Below the pieces are notes generated by a model. The model did no database searches. It was not told the origin of the DNA and was given only the letters and a program-made list of their open reading frames with translations. Shown here piece by piece: positions 35,704 to 44,583 of a stretch of DNA of 64,000 nt. The position numbers and the translations under genes are program-made. Within the stretch, counting starts at the first letter, position 1; the number at the start of each line of letters is the position of its first letter. The DNA is from Cellulosimicrobium funkei (GTDB lineage: Bacteria; Actinomycetota; Actinomycetes; Actinomycetales; Cellulomonadaceae), in assembly GCF_004519295.1 (NCBI RefSeq), contig NZ_SOZH01000009.1, positions 124,001 to 188,000 on the forward strand, read 5' to 3'.

Positions 35704-35964
35704 CGATCGTCGCTCGCGCGTGAACGGCGTGCTCCGACGGTCCACCCGGACCGGCAGGACGTGCCCGGACCGACGCGAGCGGTGCGCCGTCGACGGGCCC
35801 TGGGGAAGGGGTGCCGAGGGTGGCGCCGGCAGCCGGATCGGCCGCTCGAGACCCGTGGTCGCACGTGTGCGCCCGCCGCGGAGGACGTCAGTCCGCCGTG
35901 GGCCACGGGTGGTGCCACGCGCCGTCGAGCCTCCGTGCCCGGGACGCACGACGACTGGACCCGA
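35704..35964 (+). other. Long untranslated leader of rpfB
   Basis: About 250 nt between promoter and GTG 35965 with no credible gene. Segments near its middle (GCCGGATCGG) and end (CGCCGTCGA, CCGTGCCCGGGA, CGACGACT-GGACC) recur in order in the leader of paralogue 1 (28290-28494), so the leaders share ancestry and may hold a common RNA control element. I could not match it to a known riboswitch. Confidence 0.5.
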
Positions 35965-37392
35965 GTGAAGAACCCCTTCCACCGGACCGCTGACGCGGCC
36001 GGCGCCCCCGAGGGCGCCGACATCACCCCCGACACCACCGAGACCCTCGCGGAGAGCCCTCAGAGCCCCGCGACCACCACCGCGCACCGTCGCCGCCGCT
36101 GGCCGCTCGTCGCCGGCGCGACCACCGTCGTGCTCCTCGCGACCGGTGCCGTCGCCTACGGCCAGGCGCGCAAGACCGTCGAGCTCGACGTCGACGGCCA
36201 GATCACCACCGTCACGACCTTCGCCGGCTCGGTCGAGGGCCTGCTCGCCGAGCAGGACGTCGCCGTGGGCGACCGCGACCTCGTCGTTCCCGACGTCGAC
36301 TCCGCCCTGCGCGGCGGCGGCGACGTCGTCGTGCGCTACGGGCGCGAGGTGCCCGTGCAGGTCGACGGCTCCCAGTCCTCCGTGTGGCTCACGTCGCTCG
36401 ACGCGGACGAGGCCCTCACGACCCTCGCCTCGCGCGGCAGCGACGTGCGCCTCGTGGCGTCGCGCTCCGGCGAGCGCGCCTCCCTCCCGATCCGCCTCGA
36501 CGCGGACGGCCCCGTGAACGTCGTCGTCGACGGCGAGACCAAGGTCGCCCCCGACGGCAGCATCGGCATCGACGCGATCCTCGACCAGCAGGGCGTCCAG
36601 CTCGGCGAGCTCGACCGCGTCCACGTCGAGAAGACCGAGCAGGTCGAGGCGGCCCAGGCCGCCGCGGCCCCGGCCGAGGAGGCGCCCGCCGCCGACGCGG
36701 CCGCCACCGAGGAGCCGGCCGCCGTCGCGACGTCCGAGGACACCGAGGCCGCGGCGGACGCCGCGCCCGTCTCGCTCGTCGTGCAGCGCGTCAAGGTCGA
36801 GGAGGTGGCCACCGACGCGGCCGTCCCGTTCGAGACGGTCACCGAGGAGGACGCCGACCGCTTCAAGGACCTCGACCCGGTCGTCAAGCAGGAGGGCGCC
36901 GAGGGCATCCACACGACGGTGCACCGCGTCACGACGGTCGACGGCGTGGAGGAGTCCCGCGAGCTCGTCTCCGAGGGCGTCACGACGCCGCCGGTGAACA
37001 AGATCCTCGTGCAGGGCACCAAGGAGCGCCCCAAGCCGGAGCCCAAGCCGGCGGCGCCGCAGCGCTCGTCGTCCTCGTCGTCGGGCGGCGGCTCCTCGTC
37101 GGGCGGTTCGTCCGCCCCGGCGCCCGCCCCGGCCGCCGACCTCGGGTCGGCCCCGGCAGGGGTCTGGTCCGCGCTCGCGCAGTGCGAGTCCGGCGGCAAC
37201 CCCGCGACGAACACCGGTAACGGCTACTACGGCCTCTACCAGTTCTCGCTCCCCACGTGGCGGGCGATGGGCGGCTCCGGCCTCCCGTCGGAGGCCTCGG
37301 CGGCCGAGCAGACGCAGCGTGCCCAGGCGCTCCAGGCCCGTTCGGGCTGGGGCCAGTGGCCCGCGTGCGCGCGCAAGCTCGGGCTCCTCTGA
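35965..37392 (+). CDS. rpfB: Resuscitation-promoting factor RpfB-like (DUF348-G5-Rpf)
   Basis: 475 aa from GTG 35965. Membrane anchor at about residues 47-66 (WPLVAGATTVVLLATGAVAYG), DUF348 repeats (RKTVELDVDGQITTVTTFAG; REVPVQVDGSQSSVWLT; VNVVVDGETKVAPDG), an acidic Ala/Glu linker (about 230-268), a G5 domain (about 270-350, ending GTKERPKPEPK), a Ser/Gly/Pro linker and a C-terminal Rpf domain: GVWSALAQCESGGNP with catalytic Glu408, then GYYGLYQFSLPTWRAMGG and WGQWPACARKLGLL. It cleaves peptidoglycan glycan strands and promotes regrowth of dormant cells. Placement before rsmA and ispE is the conserved rpfB position. Confidence 0.92.
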   Translation: MKNPFHRTADAAGAPEGADITPDTTETLAESPQSPATTTAHRRRRWPLVAGATTVVLLATGAVAYGQARKTVELDVDGQITTVTTFAGSVEGLLAEQDVAVGDRDLVVPDVDSALRGGGDVVVRYGREVPVQVDGSQSSVWLTSLDADEALTTLASRGSDVRLVASRSGERASLPIRLDADGPVNVVVDGETKVAPDGSIGIDAILDQQGVQLGELDRVHVEKTEQVEAAQAAAAPAEEAPAADAAATEEPAAVATSEDTEAAADAAPVSLVVQRVKVEEVATDAAVPFETVTEEDADRFKDLDPVVKQEGAEGIHTTVHRVTTVDGVEESRELVSEGVTTPPVNKILVQGTKERPKPEPKPAAPQRSSSSSSGGGSSSGGSSAPAPAPAADLGSAPAGVWSALAQCESGGNPATNTGNGYYGLYQFSLPTWRAMGGSGLPSEASAAEQTQRAQALQARSGWGQWPACARKLGLL

Positions 37393-37437
37393 GCCTGTAC
37401 GGCACGCACCCGGCCGCCTGAGGGCGGACCGGTGGAC

Positions 37438-37480
37438 GACGACGAAGGGCGGGGCGCACGGCGTCCCGCCCTTCGTCGTC
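37438..37480 (+). terminator. Hairpin terminator after rpfB
   Basis: A perfect 16-bp inverted repeat (GACGACGAAGGGCGGG / CCCGCCCTTCGTCGTC) with an 11-nt loop, 46 nt after the stop. Confidence 0.65.
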
Positions 37481-37524
37481 CCCGGCGAGGGCCCGTCGGC
37501 GCCGGGTCGGTAGGCTTGCGTCCC

Positions 37525-38466
37525 ATGAGCGATACCCGAGGCGCCCTGCTGGGTCCGGCCGAGATCCGTGACCTGGCGGGGCGTCTCGGCGTCCGCCCCA
37601 CCAAGACCCTCGGCCAGAACTTCGTGCACGACGGCGGCACCGTCCGCAAGATCGTGCGCGCGGCGGACGTCCGCCCCGGCGAGCGCGTCGTCGAGGTCGG
37701 GCCCGGGCTCGGCTCGCTGACCCTCGGGCTGCTCGAGGCGGGCGCGAGCGTCGTCGCGGTCGAGATTGACCCCGTCCTCGCGCGGCAGCTCCCGGACACG
37801 GTCGCGACGCACGTGCCCGACGTCGGCGACCGGCTCGAGGTCGTGGGCGCCGACGCGCTCGAGGTCACGTCGCTGCCCGGCGAGCCGCCCACCGCGCTCG
37901 TCGCGAACCTCCCGTACAACGTCGCGGTGCCCGTGCTGCTCACGTTCCTCGAGCGCTTCGACTCGCTCGAGCGCGTGCTCGTCATGGTGCAGGCGGAGGT
38001 CGCGGACCGGCTCGCCGCGCCCCCCGGGTCGCGCACGTACGGCGTGCCGTCGGTCAAGGCCGCCTGGTACGCCGACGCGCGGCGCGCGGGCACGATCGGG
38101 CGCTCCGTGTTCTGGCCCGTCCCCAACGTCGACTCGGCCCTCGTCGCGCTCGACCGCCGCGAGCCGCCTGCCACCGCCGCGACCCGCGAGCAGGTCTTCG
38201 CCGTCGTGGACGCCGCGTTCGCGCAGCGCCGCAAGATGCTGCGCTCGGCGCTGTCCGGTCTGGCGGGCTCGGCGAGCGTCGCGGCCGAGGTGCTGGAGGC
38301 CGCGGACGTCGACCCGCAGGCGCGCGGCGAGGTGCTCGACGTCGCGGCCTTCGCGCGCGTCGCCGAGCAGCTCGTCCGCCGCGTCGGCCTCGCCGACCGT
38401 CCGGCGCGCGGCGCCGCCCCCGCCGCGGAGCGACCCACCGGCCGACCTGGCACAGTGGACGCGTGA
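37525..38466 (+). CDS. rsmA: 16S rRNA (adenine-1518/1519 N6)-dimethyltransferase RsmA (KsgA)
   Basis: 313 aa. [20 protein letters not shown] at the N terminus, SAM-binding [12 protein letters not shown] (about residues 56-67), [10 protein letters not shown], the NLPY catalytic motif ([15 protein letters not shown]), VQAEVADRL and [14 protein letters not shown]-terminal [12 protein letters not shown] is also standard. It dimethylates two adenines at the 3' end of 16S rRNA. A longer upstream frame is non-homologous. Its stop overlaps the ispE GTG by 4 nt (GTGA), so the genes are translationally coupled. Confidence 0.96.
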   Translation: MSDTRGALLGPAEIRDLAGRLGVRPTKTLGQNFVHDGGTVRKIVRAADVRPGERVVEVGPGLGSLTLGLLEAGASVVAVEIDPVLARQLPDTVATHVPDVGDRLEVVGADALEVTSLPGEPPTALVANLPYNVAVPVLLTFLERFDSLERVLVMVQAEVADRLAAPPGSRTYGVPSVKAAWYADARRAGTIGRSVFWPVPNVDSALVALDRREPPATAATREQVFAVVDAAFAQRRKMLRSALSGLAGSASVAAEVLEAADVDPQARGEVLDVAAFARVAEQLVRRVGLADRPARGAAPAAERPTGRPGTVDA

Positions 38467-39413
38467 CACCCCCGCGCCCGCCGAGCATCTCCCTCGCGCC
38501 GCCCCCGTCCGTCCGCGTGCGCGCGCCCGGCAAGGTCAACCTCTCGCTGCGCGTCGGGGCGGTGCAGGACGACGGCTACCACCCGCTCGTGACGATCTTC
38601 CAGGCCGTCGGGCTCAGCGAGGACGTCGTCGCGCACCAGGTGCCGCCGGGCTCCGGGGTCTCGCTCAGCGTCTCGGGCCTCCAGGCGGACGCCGTGCCGA
38701 CCGACGAGACGAACCTCGCGTGGCGCGCCGCCGTCGCGCTCGCGGAGCACGTGGGGCTCGACCCGGACGTGCGGCTGGAGATCCACAAGGAGGTCCCCGT
38801 CGCGGGCGGCATGGCCGGCGGGTCGGCCGACGCCGCCGCCGCGCTCGTCGCGTGCGACGCGCTGTGGGACGCGGGCGTGCCGCGCGCCGAGCTCGTCCGC
38901 CTCGCCGCGGGGCTCGGGGCCGACGTCGCGTTCGGGCTCGTCGGGCACACCGCCGTCGGGACGGGGCGCGGCGACGTGCTCACCCCCGCGATGACGCGCG
39001 GGGAGTTCCACTGGGTGTTCGCGGTCCAGGCCGAGGGCCTGTCGACCGCGCAGGTCTACCGCACCTTCGACGAGACCGTGGGCGGGCCCGCCGAGCTGGA
39101 CCTCGCGGAGGACACCGCGCTCATGCAGGCCCTGCGCGCGGGCGACGCCGTCGGGCTCGGGCAGGTGCTGCGCAACGACCTCCAGGGCCCGGCGCTCGCG
39201 CTGCGGCCCGAGCTCCAGCGGACGATCGACGTCGCGACGGAGGCCGGCGCGCTCGGCGCGATCGTGTCCGGCTCCGGCCCGACCGTCGCCGCGCTGGCCC
39301 GCAGCCGCCAGCACGCGCTCGCGATCGCGGCCTCGTGGACGGCGAACGACGCGTGCGACACCGTGTGGTGCACCACGGCCCCCGCGGCGGGCGCGCGCGT
39401 CGTCGCGCACTGA
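38463..39413 (+). CDS. ispE: 4-diphosphocytidyl-2-C-methyl-D-erythritol kinase IspE
   Basis: 316 aa from GTG 38463. GHMP kinase fold: [31 protein letters not shown] (substrate loop with Lys), [17 protein letters not shown] (ATP loop), [20 protein letters not shown] and the C-terminal [13 protein letters not shown]. It phosphorylates CDP-methylerythritol in the MEP isoprenoid pathway. Coupled to rsmA, as in most actinobacteria. The glycine-rich loop has the form GGMAGGSAD. Confidence 0.95.
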   Translation: MTPPRPPSISLAPPPSVRVRAPGKVNLSLRVGAVQDDGYHPLVTIFQAVGLSEDVVAHQVPPGSGVSLSVSGLQADAVPTDETNLAWRAAVALAEHVGLDPDVRLEIHKEVPVAGGMAGGSADAAAALVACDALWDAGVPRAELVRLAAGLGADVAFGLVGHTAVGTGRGDVLTPAMTRGEFHWVFAVQAEGLSTAQVYRTFDETVGGPAELDLAEDTALMQALRAGDAVGLGQVLRNDLQGPALALRPELQRTIDVATEAGALGAIVSGSGPTVAALARSRQHALAIAASWTANDACDTVWCTTAPAAGARVVAH

Positions 39414-39468
39414 CCACCCGGCCGGCAGCGGGCGCGCCCCCGAGGGGCGTGCGCGTAGGCTCGCCGAC

Positions 39469-39882
39469 ATGGTGGGGGAACGGCTCGGACTGCTCAGCCT
39501 GCGGCTCGACGCCGCGTACTGCCTCGTGCTCGGCGTCGTGGTCGCCGCCCTCGCGCCGTCGTGGGCACCCGCGCTGCGGGTGCCGGTACCGGTCCTCGCG
39601 GGGCTCGGGGTGGCGGTCGTGGTGTGGGCGGGTGCCGTCGTCTGGATGACCGCGCGGCTGCCGCTGCGCGCCGCCCTGCGGACGGTCATGGTCGCGAACG
39701 TCGTGGCCGCCGCTGCCGTCGCCGCGTTCTCGGCGACGACGGCGGGCGTCCTCGTGCTGCTCGCGGTCCTCGCGGTCGCGGCGGACGTCGGGCTGTTCGC
39801 CGGCTCCCAGGCGGTCGCGCTGCGCCGGTTGCGCGCCGCGCCGGGCGGCGCGACCTCGCGGTCGCGCGGCCCGGCGGTCTAG
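39469..39882 (+). CDS. Small membrane protein, four predicted helices
   Basis: 137 aa, no recognised family. Four hydrophobic segments: about residues 16-33, 39-60, 70-92 and 93-112 (GVLVLLAVLAVAADVGLFAG). The tail RRLRAAPGG is basic, so the C terminus is likely cytoplasmic. It follows ispE by 55 nt and may be its last operon member. The last codons lie in a threefold 24-bp repeat shared with the end of the convergent esterase gene. Confidence 0.65.
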   Translation: MVGERLGLLSLRLDAAYCLVLGVVVAALAPSWAPALRVPVPVLAGLGVAVVVWAGAVVWMTARLPLRAALRTVMVANVVAAAAVAAFSATTAGVLVLLAVLAVAADVGLFAGSQAVALRRLRAAPGGATSRSRGPAV

Positions 39883-39943
39883 CGTCGAGCAGCCAGGCGG
39901 TCTAGCGGTCGAGCAGCCAGGCGGTCTAGCGGTCGCGCAGCCA
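39873..39943. repeat. Threefold 23-24 bp tandem repeat across two convergent gene ends
   Basis: Copies at 39873-39895, 39896-39919 and 39920-39943 share GGCGGTCTAGCG and GAGCAGCCA (copy 1 lacks one G, copy 3 has GCGCAGCCA). Copy 1 contains the stop of the membrane protein, copy 3 the stop of the esterase gene. Confidence 0.8.
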
Positions 39944-40948
39944 GGCGAGCTGACGGGCGAAGCGGTAGCCCTGGCCGCCCTCGTGCTCGTTGTAGCGGTA
40001 GACGTCGATCGCGCGCTCGGCGCCGGGCGCCGCCCCGGCGGCCGCGCCCCAGCCGTTGTACGCCGCGTAGACGGTGGACGGCGGGCAGACCTGGTCCATG
40101 AGCGCGACGGAGAACAGCGCCGGCGCGGTGGCGCGACGGCCGAGCACCGCCCCGTCGAGGTAGGACAGCGTGCGGAACACGGTCTCCTCCGCGTCGCGGT
40201 GGACGGCGAGGTAGCGCGTGAGCTCGCGGTACGGGTCGCGGTCCGTGATCTCGACGGCGCGGCGGTAGTGGCACAGGAACGGGACGTCGGGGAGGGCCGC
40301 GACGAGCCCGTCGGCGAGGCCCGCGACGGCGATGGCGATGCCGCCGCCCTGGCTCACGCCGTGCACGGCGACGCGCTCGGGGTCGACGCCGGGCACCGAG
40401 CGCACGGCGTCGACCGCGCGCACGCCGTCGGTGAAGACGCGGCGGTAGTAGTGGTCGTGCGGGTCCTCGATGCCGCGCGTGAGGACGCCCGGGACGGCGG
40501 GCCCCGACCCGGCCGGGTCGGGCGTGCCGCCGCCGCTGCCCCACTGGCTGCCCTGCCCGCGCGTGTCGACGACGAGGTGCGCGTACCCGGCGTTCGCCCA
40601 TGCGAGGTGCTCGTGGGGCAGCCCGCGACCGCCGCCGTAGCCGAGGAACTCGACGACCGCGGGCAGCGGGGCGCCGTCGCCGGCCGTGGCGGCACGGGCA
40701 GCCTCGGCGGGCCGCACGAGCCACGCCTTGACGGGCTGGCCGGCGAACCCGGGGAACGTCACGTCGTCGACCACGACCAGGTCGAGGCCGGTCTCCACGC
40801 GCTCCAGCCGCACCGACCGAGCCAGGTCCCCGCCCGCCTTGCGCGACTCCGCGAGGGTCCGCGCCCAGAAGGCGTCCAGGTCGGCAGGCTCGTCGAGCGC
40901 GGGGGCGTAGGTCTCGAGCTCGGCGAGGGGCAGGTCGAAGAGCGGCAC
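39926..40948 (-). CDS. CE7 acetyl-esterase (acetylxylan esterase/cephalosporin-C deacetylase type)
   Basis: 340 aa, GTG 40948 with a GGAGGAT site. CE7 signatures: VVEFLGYGGGRGLPHEHLAWANAGYAHLVVDTRGQGSQWG (RGQ motif), HGVSQGGGIAIAVAGL (GxSxG nucleophile Ser), LMDQVCPPSTVYAAYN (Asp) and NEHEGGQGY (His). It removes acetyl groups from short xylo-oligosaccharides or related acetylated sugars and lacks a signal peptide, so it works on imported sugars. It is divergent from the secreted glycosidase and shares a control region with a LacI-type site. A candidate -10 on the minus strand is TAGAGT at 41010-41005. Confidence 0.92.
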   Translation of the reverse strand: MPLFDLPLAELETYAPALDEPADLDAFWARTLAESRKAGGDLARSVRLERVETGLDLVVVDDVTFPGFAGQPVKAWLVRPAEAARAATAGDGAPLPAVVEFLGYGGGRGLPHEHLAWANAGYAHLVVDTRGQGSQWGSGGGTPDPAGSGPAVPGVLTRGIEDPHDHYYRRVFTDGVRAVDAVRSVPGVDPERVAVHGVSQGGGIAIAVAGLADGLVAALPDVPFLCHYRRAVEITDRDPYRELTRYLAVHRDAEETVFRTLSYLDGAVLGRRATAPALFSVALMDQVCPPSTVYAAYNGWGAAAGAAPGAERAIDVYRYNEHEGGQGYRFARQLAWLRDR

Positions 40949-41040
40949 GGGGCGATCCTCCGGTCAATACGTCTGATGTCCGACGTTCAGGTGCGGTCGG
41001 GACGACTCTAGCGTCGCGGCCCGGCGCACCGTGAGCACGC

Positions 41041-41058
41041 TAATAATGCGCATCATCC
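41041..41058. promoter_or_regulatory. LacI-type operator candidate, site 1 (CE7/glycosidase divergent region)
   Basis: TAATAATGCGCATCATCC: near-palindrome centred on ATGCGCAT. It sits 2 nt before a TTGACC -35 (41061-41066) with GACACT at 41086-41091 for the glycosidase, and upstream of the CE7 promoter. The same core occurs at 43304 and 43359. Confidence 0.6.
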
Positions 41059-41164
41059 CTTTGACCTGCCCCGCGCCCCTCCGGCGACACTGCCACCAGC
41101 CCACGTCTCCACGTGGCGCCCGGCGGCGACGACGCCGCCGGCGAGGAACCGACGGAGGTCCCCT

Positions 41165-43198
41165 GTGAGAACCCGAGCAGCAGCACCACGCCGCAGACCG
41201 CGCGCCGTGGCGACGGCGGTCGCCACCCTGACGGCGGTCCTCGCCGCCGGGGCGGTCGTCCCCGCGACGGCCCTCGCCGCGGGACCGCCGCCCGCGGCCA
41301 CGGCCGCCACCACGACCGGGGTGACGACCGGAGCGACGACCGACGGACCGTCCGCGTCCGACCTGCCCGTGTTCGAGTACCGCGGCGTGGTCACCGACAA
41401 GGAGTCGATGATCTACAACCCGACGGACGAGTTCATCTTCCCGAGCGTCTTCCACGCGGGCGCGTACCTCGACGACCCGCTGGGGGAGTGGTACCTCTAC
41501 TACGCCCCGCACGACTCCCCGGGCGGCATCTCGGTCATGTACGCCGACTCGCTCGAGGGCCCGTGGACGGAGTACGCGCACAACCCGATCGTCGCGGACG
41601 AGTGGCTGCCGTTCTACGAGCGCGTCTCGCACGTCTCGTCGCCCGACGTCCTGTGGGACGACGCGACGGACCAGGTGCTCCTGTACTTCCACGGCGAGAA
41701 CTCCACGACGCGCTGGGCGACGTCGCCCGACGGGCTCGCGTTCGACGACTCGGGCGTCGCCCTGACGAACGCCGACGGCGGCGCGGGGACCACGGAGACG
41801 TCGTACGCGCGCGTCGTCGAGCACCCGGACCCGTCGTCCGGCTACCGGTTCGCCATGACGTACATGCAGAACCGGACCGACAACATCCGGCGGATCAAGC
41901 TGGCCGAGTCGGTCGACGGCAAGACCTGGGTCGTGCGGCCGGACCCGCTCGTCGTGCCCGACGCCGCGACCGGCACCAACGTGTCCGGCGGCAACCTGTG
42001 GGAGTGGGACGGTCAGCTGTACGTGATCTACCACGGCTCCACGGGCATCACGTTCGCCCGCACGCTCGACCCGACGATGACGCAGGTCGGCCCGCGGTGG
42101 GAGCTGCACCGCGCGAGCGGAGTGGGCGACGACACGGGCCGGGTCGCAGCCCCGGAGATCGTCACCGACGGCGACGAGACGTACCTCTTCTACGAGTCCG
42201 GCGACCGCCTGGGCGCGACGATCGCGTGGGCGCAGCGCGACCCCGACGCCGTGCGGCCCCCCGAGCCGGGCCAGGACCCCGACCCGCTGCGCGAGCGGTG
42301 CAGCGGCGCGGCGTCCGACGAGTTCGACGGCACGACGCTCGACCCGGCGCGCTGGACCGTGGTCCGGCCGGGGACGGCCCGGCACGAGCTCGTGGACGGC
42401 GCGCTGCGCGTCCCGGCGTACCCGACCGGCGTCGCGGGCGCCGCGCTGCCGCTCCAGGCCGTGCCCGCCGGGCCGTGGGAGGTCACGACGGCCGTCTCCG
42501 TGTCCCCGACGGAGCGGTTCCAGCAGGGCGGCCTCCTGCTGTACCGCGACGACGCGAACTACGCGAAGCTCGACCTGGTGCACGGGTCGCTCGGCCCGCG
42601 GGTCGAGTTCATCTGGCGCCAGAACGGCACGGACCGCAACACCGGCTTCGACTCGGTCGTCCCGCCGGCGGGCCTCGGCGACACCTTCTGGCTGCGCCTG
42701 ACGAGCGACGGGACCGCCGTGCAGGCGTCGGTGTCGGTCGACGGCGTCGAGTTCGCGCCGTGGGGTCGCACGGTGGACGTGGCGGCGCTCCGGGCGACGG
42801 GCGTCGGTCCGTTCGCGATGCGCGGCTCGGCGACGCCGCCGGAGATCGTCGCGTCGTTCGACTGGTTCCGCTGGACGCCGACCGCCCAGGAGGCGGCGGC
42901 GTGCGACGACGACGAGCCCGTCGTCGAGGTCGAGGCCGTCACGCGGTGCCTCGCGGGCCGCGCGTACGTGGCCGTGACGGCGCGCCCCGCGGGCGACGAC
43001 GCGACGACGGTCCGGCTCGCGACGCCGTTCGGCGAGCGCACCGTGGCCGACGTCGCGCCCGGGCGCAGCGCGTACCAGTCGTTCGCGACGCGGGCCACGA
43101 CGGTCGCGGCGGGGGTGGCGACGGTCGAGGTCGTCGGGACGGACGGCGTCGGGCAGGGGACGACGACCGCGCCGTACGGCGCGCTGACCTGCGGGTAG
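41165..43198 (+). CDS. Secreted beta-propeller glycoside hydrolase (GH43-like) with C-terminal lectin-like domain
   Basis: 677 aa from GTG 41165 with GGAGG upstream. Sec signal (about residues 12-40, ending ALAAG). Residues about 68-375 form a five-bladed propeller of the GH43/GH117-like kind: NPTDEFIFPSVFHAGAYLDDPLGEWYLYYAPHD, SSPDVLWDDATDQVLLYFHGEN, TSYARVVEHPDPSSGYRFAMTYMQ, NLWEWDGQLYVIYHG and APEIVTDGDETYLFYES. Residues about 395-580 look like the DUF1349/concanavalin module that follows GH43 enzymes (DEFDGTTLDPARWTVVRPG). A short C-terminal Ig-like piece follows. Exact specificity cannot be called; the CE7 neighbour suggests an acetylated plant glycan. Confidence 0.8.
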   Translation: MRTRAAAPRRRPRAVATAVATLTAVLAAGAVVPATALAAGPPPAATAATTTGVTTGATTDGPSASDLPVFEYRGVVTDKESMIYNPTDEFIFPSVFHAGAYLDDPLGEWYLYYAPHDSPGGISVMYADSLEGPWTEYAHNPIVADEWLPFYERVSHVSSPDVLWDDATDQVLLYFHGENSTTRWATSPDGLAFDDSGVALTNADGGAGTTETSYARVVEHPDPSSGYRFAMTYMQNRTDNIRRIKLAESVDGKTWVVRPDPLVVPDAATGTNVSGGNLWEWDGQLYVIYHGSTGITFARTLDPTMTQVGPRWELHRASGVGDDTGRVAAPEIVTDGDETYLFYESGDRLGATIAWAQRDPDAVRPPEPGQDPDPLRERCSGAASDEFDGTTLDPARWTVVRPGTARHELVDGALRVPAYPTGVAGAALPLQAVPAGPWEVTTAVSVSPTERFQQGGLLLYRDDANYAKLDLVHGSLGPRVEFIWRQNGTDRNTGFDSVVPPAGLGDTFWLRLTSDGTAVQASVSVDGVEFAPWGRTVDVAALRATGVGPFAMRGSATPPEIVASFDWFRWTPTAQEAAACDDDEPVVEVEAVTRCLAGRAYVAVTARPAGDDATTVRLATPFGERTVADVAPGRSAYQSFATRATTVAAGVATVEVVGTDGVGQGTTTAPYGALTCG

Positions 43199-43219
43199 CG
43201 CGCCGCGCGAGCAGGGGGG

Positions 43220-43263
43220 CGACGGGCCCGGGGACGCACCACGGTGCGGCCCCGGGCCCGTCG
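43220..43263 (+). terminator. Hairpin terminator after the glycosidase
   Basis: CGACGGGCCCGGGG pairs perfectly with CCCCGGGCCCGTCG (14 bp); the loop contains a further CGCACC/GGTGCG stem. Confidence 0.65.
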
Positions 43264-43303
43264 TGCGTCCCGCGCCGCACGCCCGGCCACGGCGACGACC
43301 GGG

Positions 43304-43320
43304 GCATTATGCGGATCACC
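43304..43320. promoter_or_regulatory. LacI-type operator candidate, site 2
   Basis: GCATTATGCGGATCACC carries the ATTATGCGNAT core of sites 1 and 3 and lies 127 bp before the LacI start. Confidence 0.4.
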
Positions 43321-43358
43321 CGGCGCCCGCCCACCCGCGGAGCCGCGCGGGTCCCGGC

Positions 43359-43375
43359 GTAATAATGCGTATTAC
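43359..43375. promoter_or_regulatory. LacI-type operator candidate, site 3, with promoter of the lacI operon
   Basis: GTAATAATGCGTATTAC is a near-perfect palindrome. It is followed after 4 nt by TTGACC (43380-43385), an 18-nt spacer and GAGACT (43404-43409). Same operator-promoter geometry as site 1. Confidence 0.62.
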
Positions 43376-43446
43376 CTCGTTGACCGGCCGGGCCCGGCCT
43401 GGCGAGACTCCTTCCACGTCATCGACGACGTGATCGAGGAGGATCC

Positions 43447-44535
43447 ATGCCGAGGCACCGCATCACCCAGGCCGACGTCGCCGCCATGGCGGGCGTCAGC
43501 CAGGCGACGGTCTCGTTCGTGCTGAACGACTCCACGCCCGCGGGGGTGCGGATCAGCGAGGAGACGCGCCAGCGCGTGCTCGACGCGATCCGGATCACGG
43601 GCTACTCGGCGAACCCCGTCGCGCAGCGTCTCGCGGGCGGGCGCAACCAGATCCTCGGCGTCTTCACCTACGAGGCGACGTTCCCGCGCTCCGGTCGCGA
43701 CTTCTACGGGCCGTTCCTCGTCGGGATCGAGCACGCGGCCGAGAAGCTCGGCATCGACATCCTGCTGTTCACGAGCGCGCGCGTCGTCGACGGGCGCCGC
43801 CGCCTCACGCGCGACGGCTGGCAGCGCCTCGGGATCGCCGACGGCTGCCTGCTGCTCGGCCAGCACGAGGACCGCGGCGAGCTCCAGCACCTGCTCGACA
43901 CGAACTACCCCTTCGTCTTCATCGGCAAGCGCGGCAGCGACGGCGGACGCCTGCCCTACGTCGGCGCCGACTACGTCGCGGCGACCGCGCGCCAGGTCGA
44001 GCGGCTCGTCGAGCTCGGCCACGAGCGCATCGGGTACGTCGGGCCCCGCGGCACCGACCAGCCGACGCTCGACCGCGTCGACGCCTATCGCGCCACGATG
44101 AAGGCGCACGGCCTGACCGTCCGGTTCGTCGAGCTGGACGACGTGCCCGCGACGGCGGCCGAGATCGTCGACCAGCGGCTCACCGCCGTCGTCGTGGCAC
44201 CCGAGAACTCCCCGGAGGAGCTCGTCGACGAGCTCGAGGACCGGGGCGTGCGCGTGCCGGCGGACGTCTCCGTGCTCCTGCTCGGCCAGCCGCACCACGG
44301 GCGCCCGGGCGGGCGCCGCTGGTCGGGCTTCTCCATCCCGCGCGAGGAGATGGGCGCGCGCGCCCTCGTGCTGCTGTCCCGCCTCGTCGCGGCCGAGTCC
44401 GGCTCGGGCCGCTCGGACCGCCGGGCGTCGCGCGCCGTCGCCGTCCCGGAGGACGAGCTCCACCAGCTCCTCGAGTGCGTGGACGTCGACGGCGAGACCG
44501 TCGCCGCGCCGTCGGGCGTCGTCGCGCCCGCCTGA
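43447..44535 (+). CDS. LacI-family transcriptional regulator
   Basis: 362 aa with a strong GAGGAGG site. LacI HTH at residues 6-30 (ITQADVAAMAGVSQATVSFVLN), hinge helix (SANPVAQRLAGGRNQILGVF) and a periplasmic-binding-protein-like sensor domain (FYGPFLVGIEHAAEKLGIDILLF; YVGADYVAATARQVERLVELGHERIGYVG). C-terminal WSGFSIPREEMGARAL. It is the first gene of the operon with the oxidoreductase and ABC transporter, and very likely binds the palindromes upstream of itself and of the glycosidase. The effector is probably an imported oligosaccharide. Confidence 0.93.
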   Translation: MPRHRITQADVAAMAGVSQATVSFVLNDSTPAGVRISEETRQRVLDAIRITGYSANPVAQRLAGGRNQILGVFTYEATFPRSGRDFYGPFLVGIEHAAEKLGIDILLFTSARVVDGRRRLTRDGWQRLGIADGCLLLGQHEDRGELQHLLDTNYPFVFIGKRGSDGGRLPYVGADYVAATARQVERLVELGHERIGYVGPRGTDQPTLDRVDAYRATMKAHGLTVRFVELDDVPATAAEIVDQRLTAVVVAPENSPEELVDELEDRGVRVPADVSVLLLGQPHHGRPGGRRWSGFSIPREEMGARALVLLSRLVAAESGSGRSDRRASRAVAVPEDELHQLLECVDVDGETVAAPSGVVAPA

Positions 44536-44583
44536 CCGACCTCAGACCGCACCACCGAGCACCAGAGAAACGGAAACCCCAGC

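Noticed and set aside
35704-35964. ydaO/c-di-AMP riboswitch in the rpfB leader
   Set aside because: The GAACCCG-CAGCU-type conserved core could not be found by eye; kept only as a leader of unknown structure.
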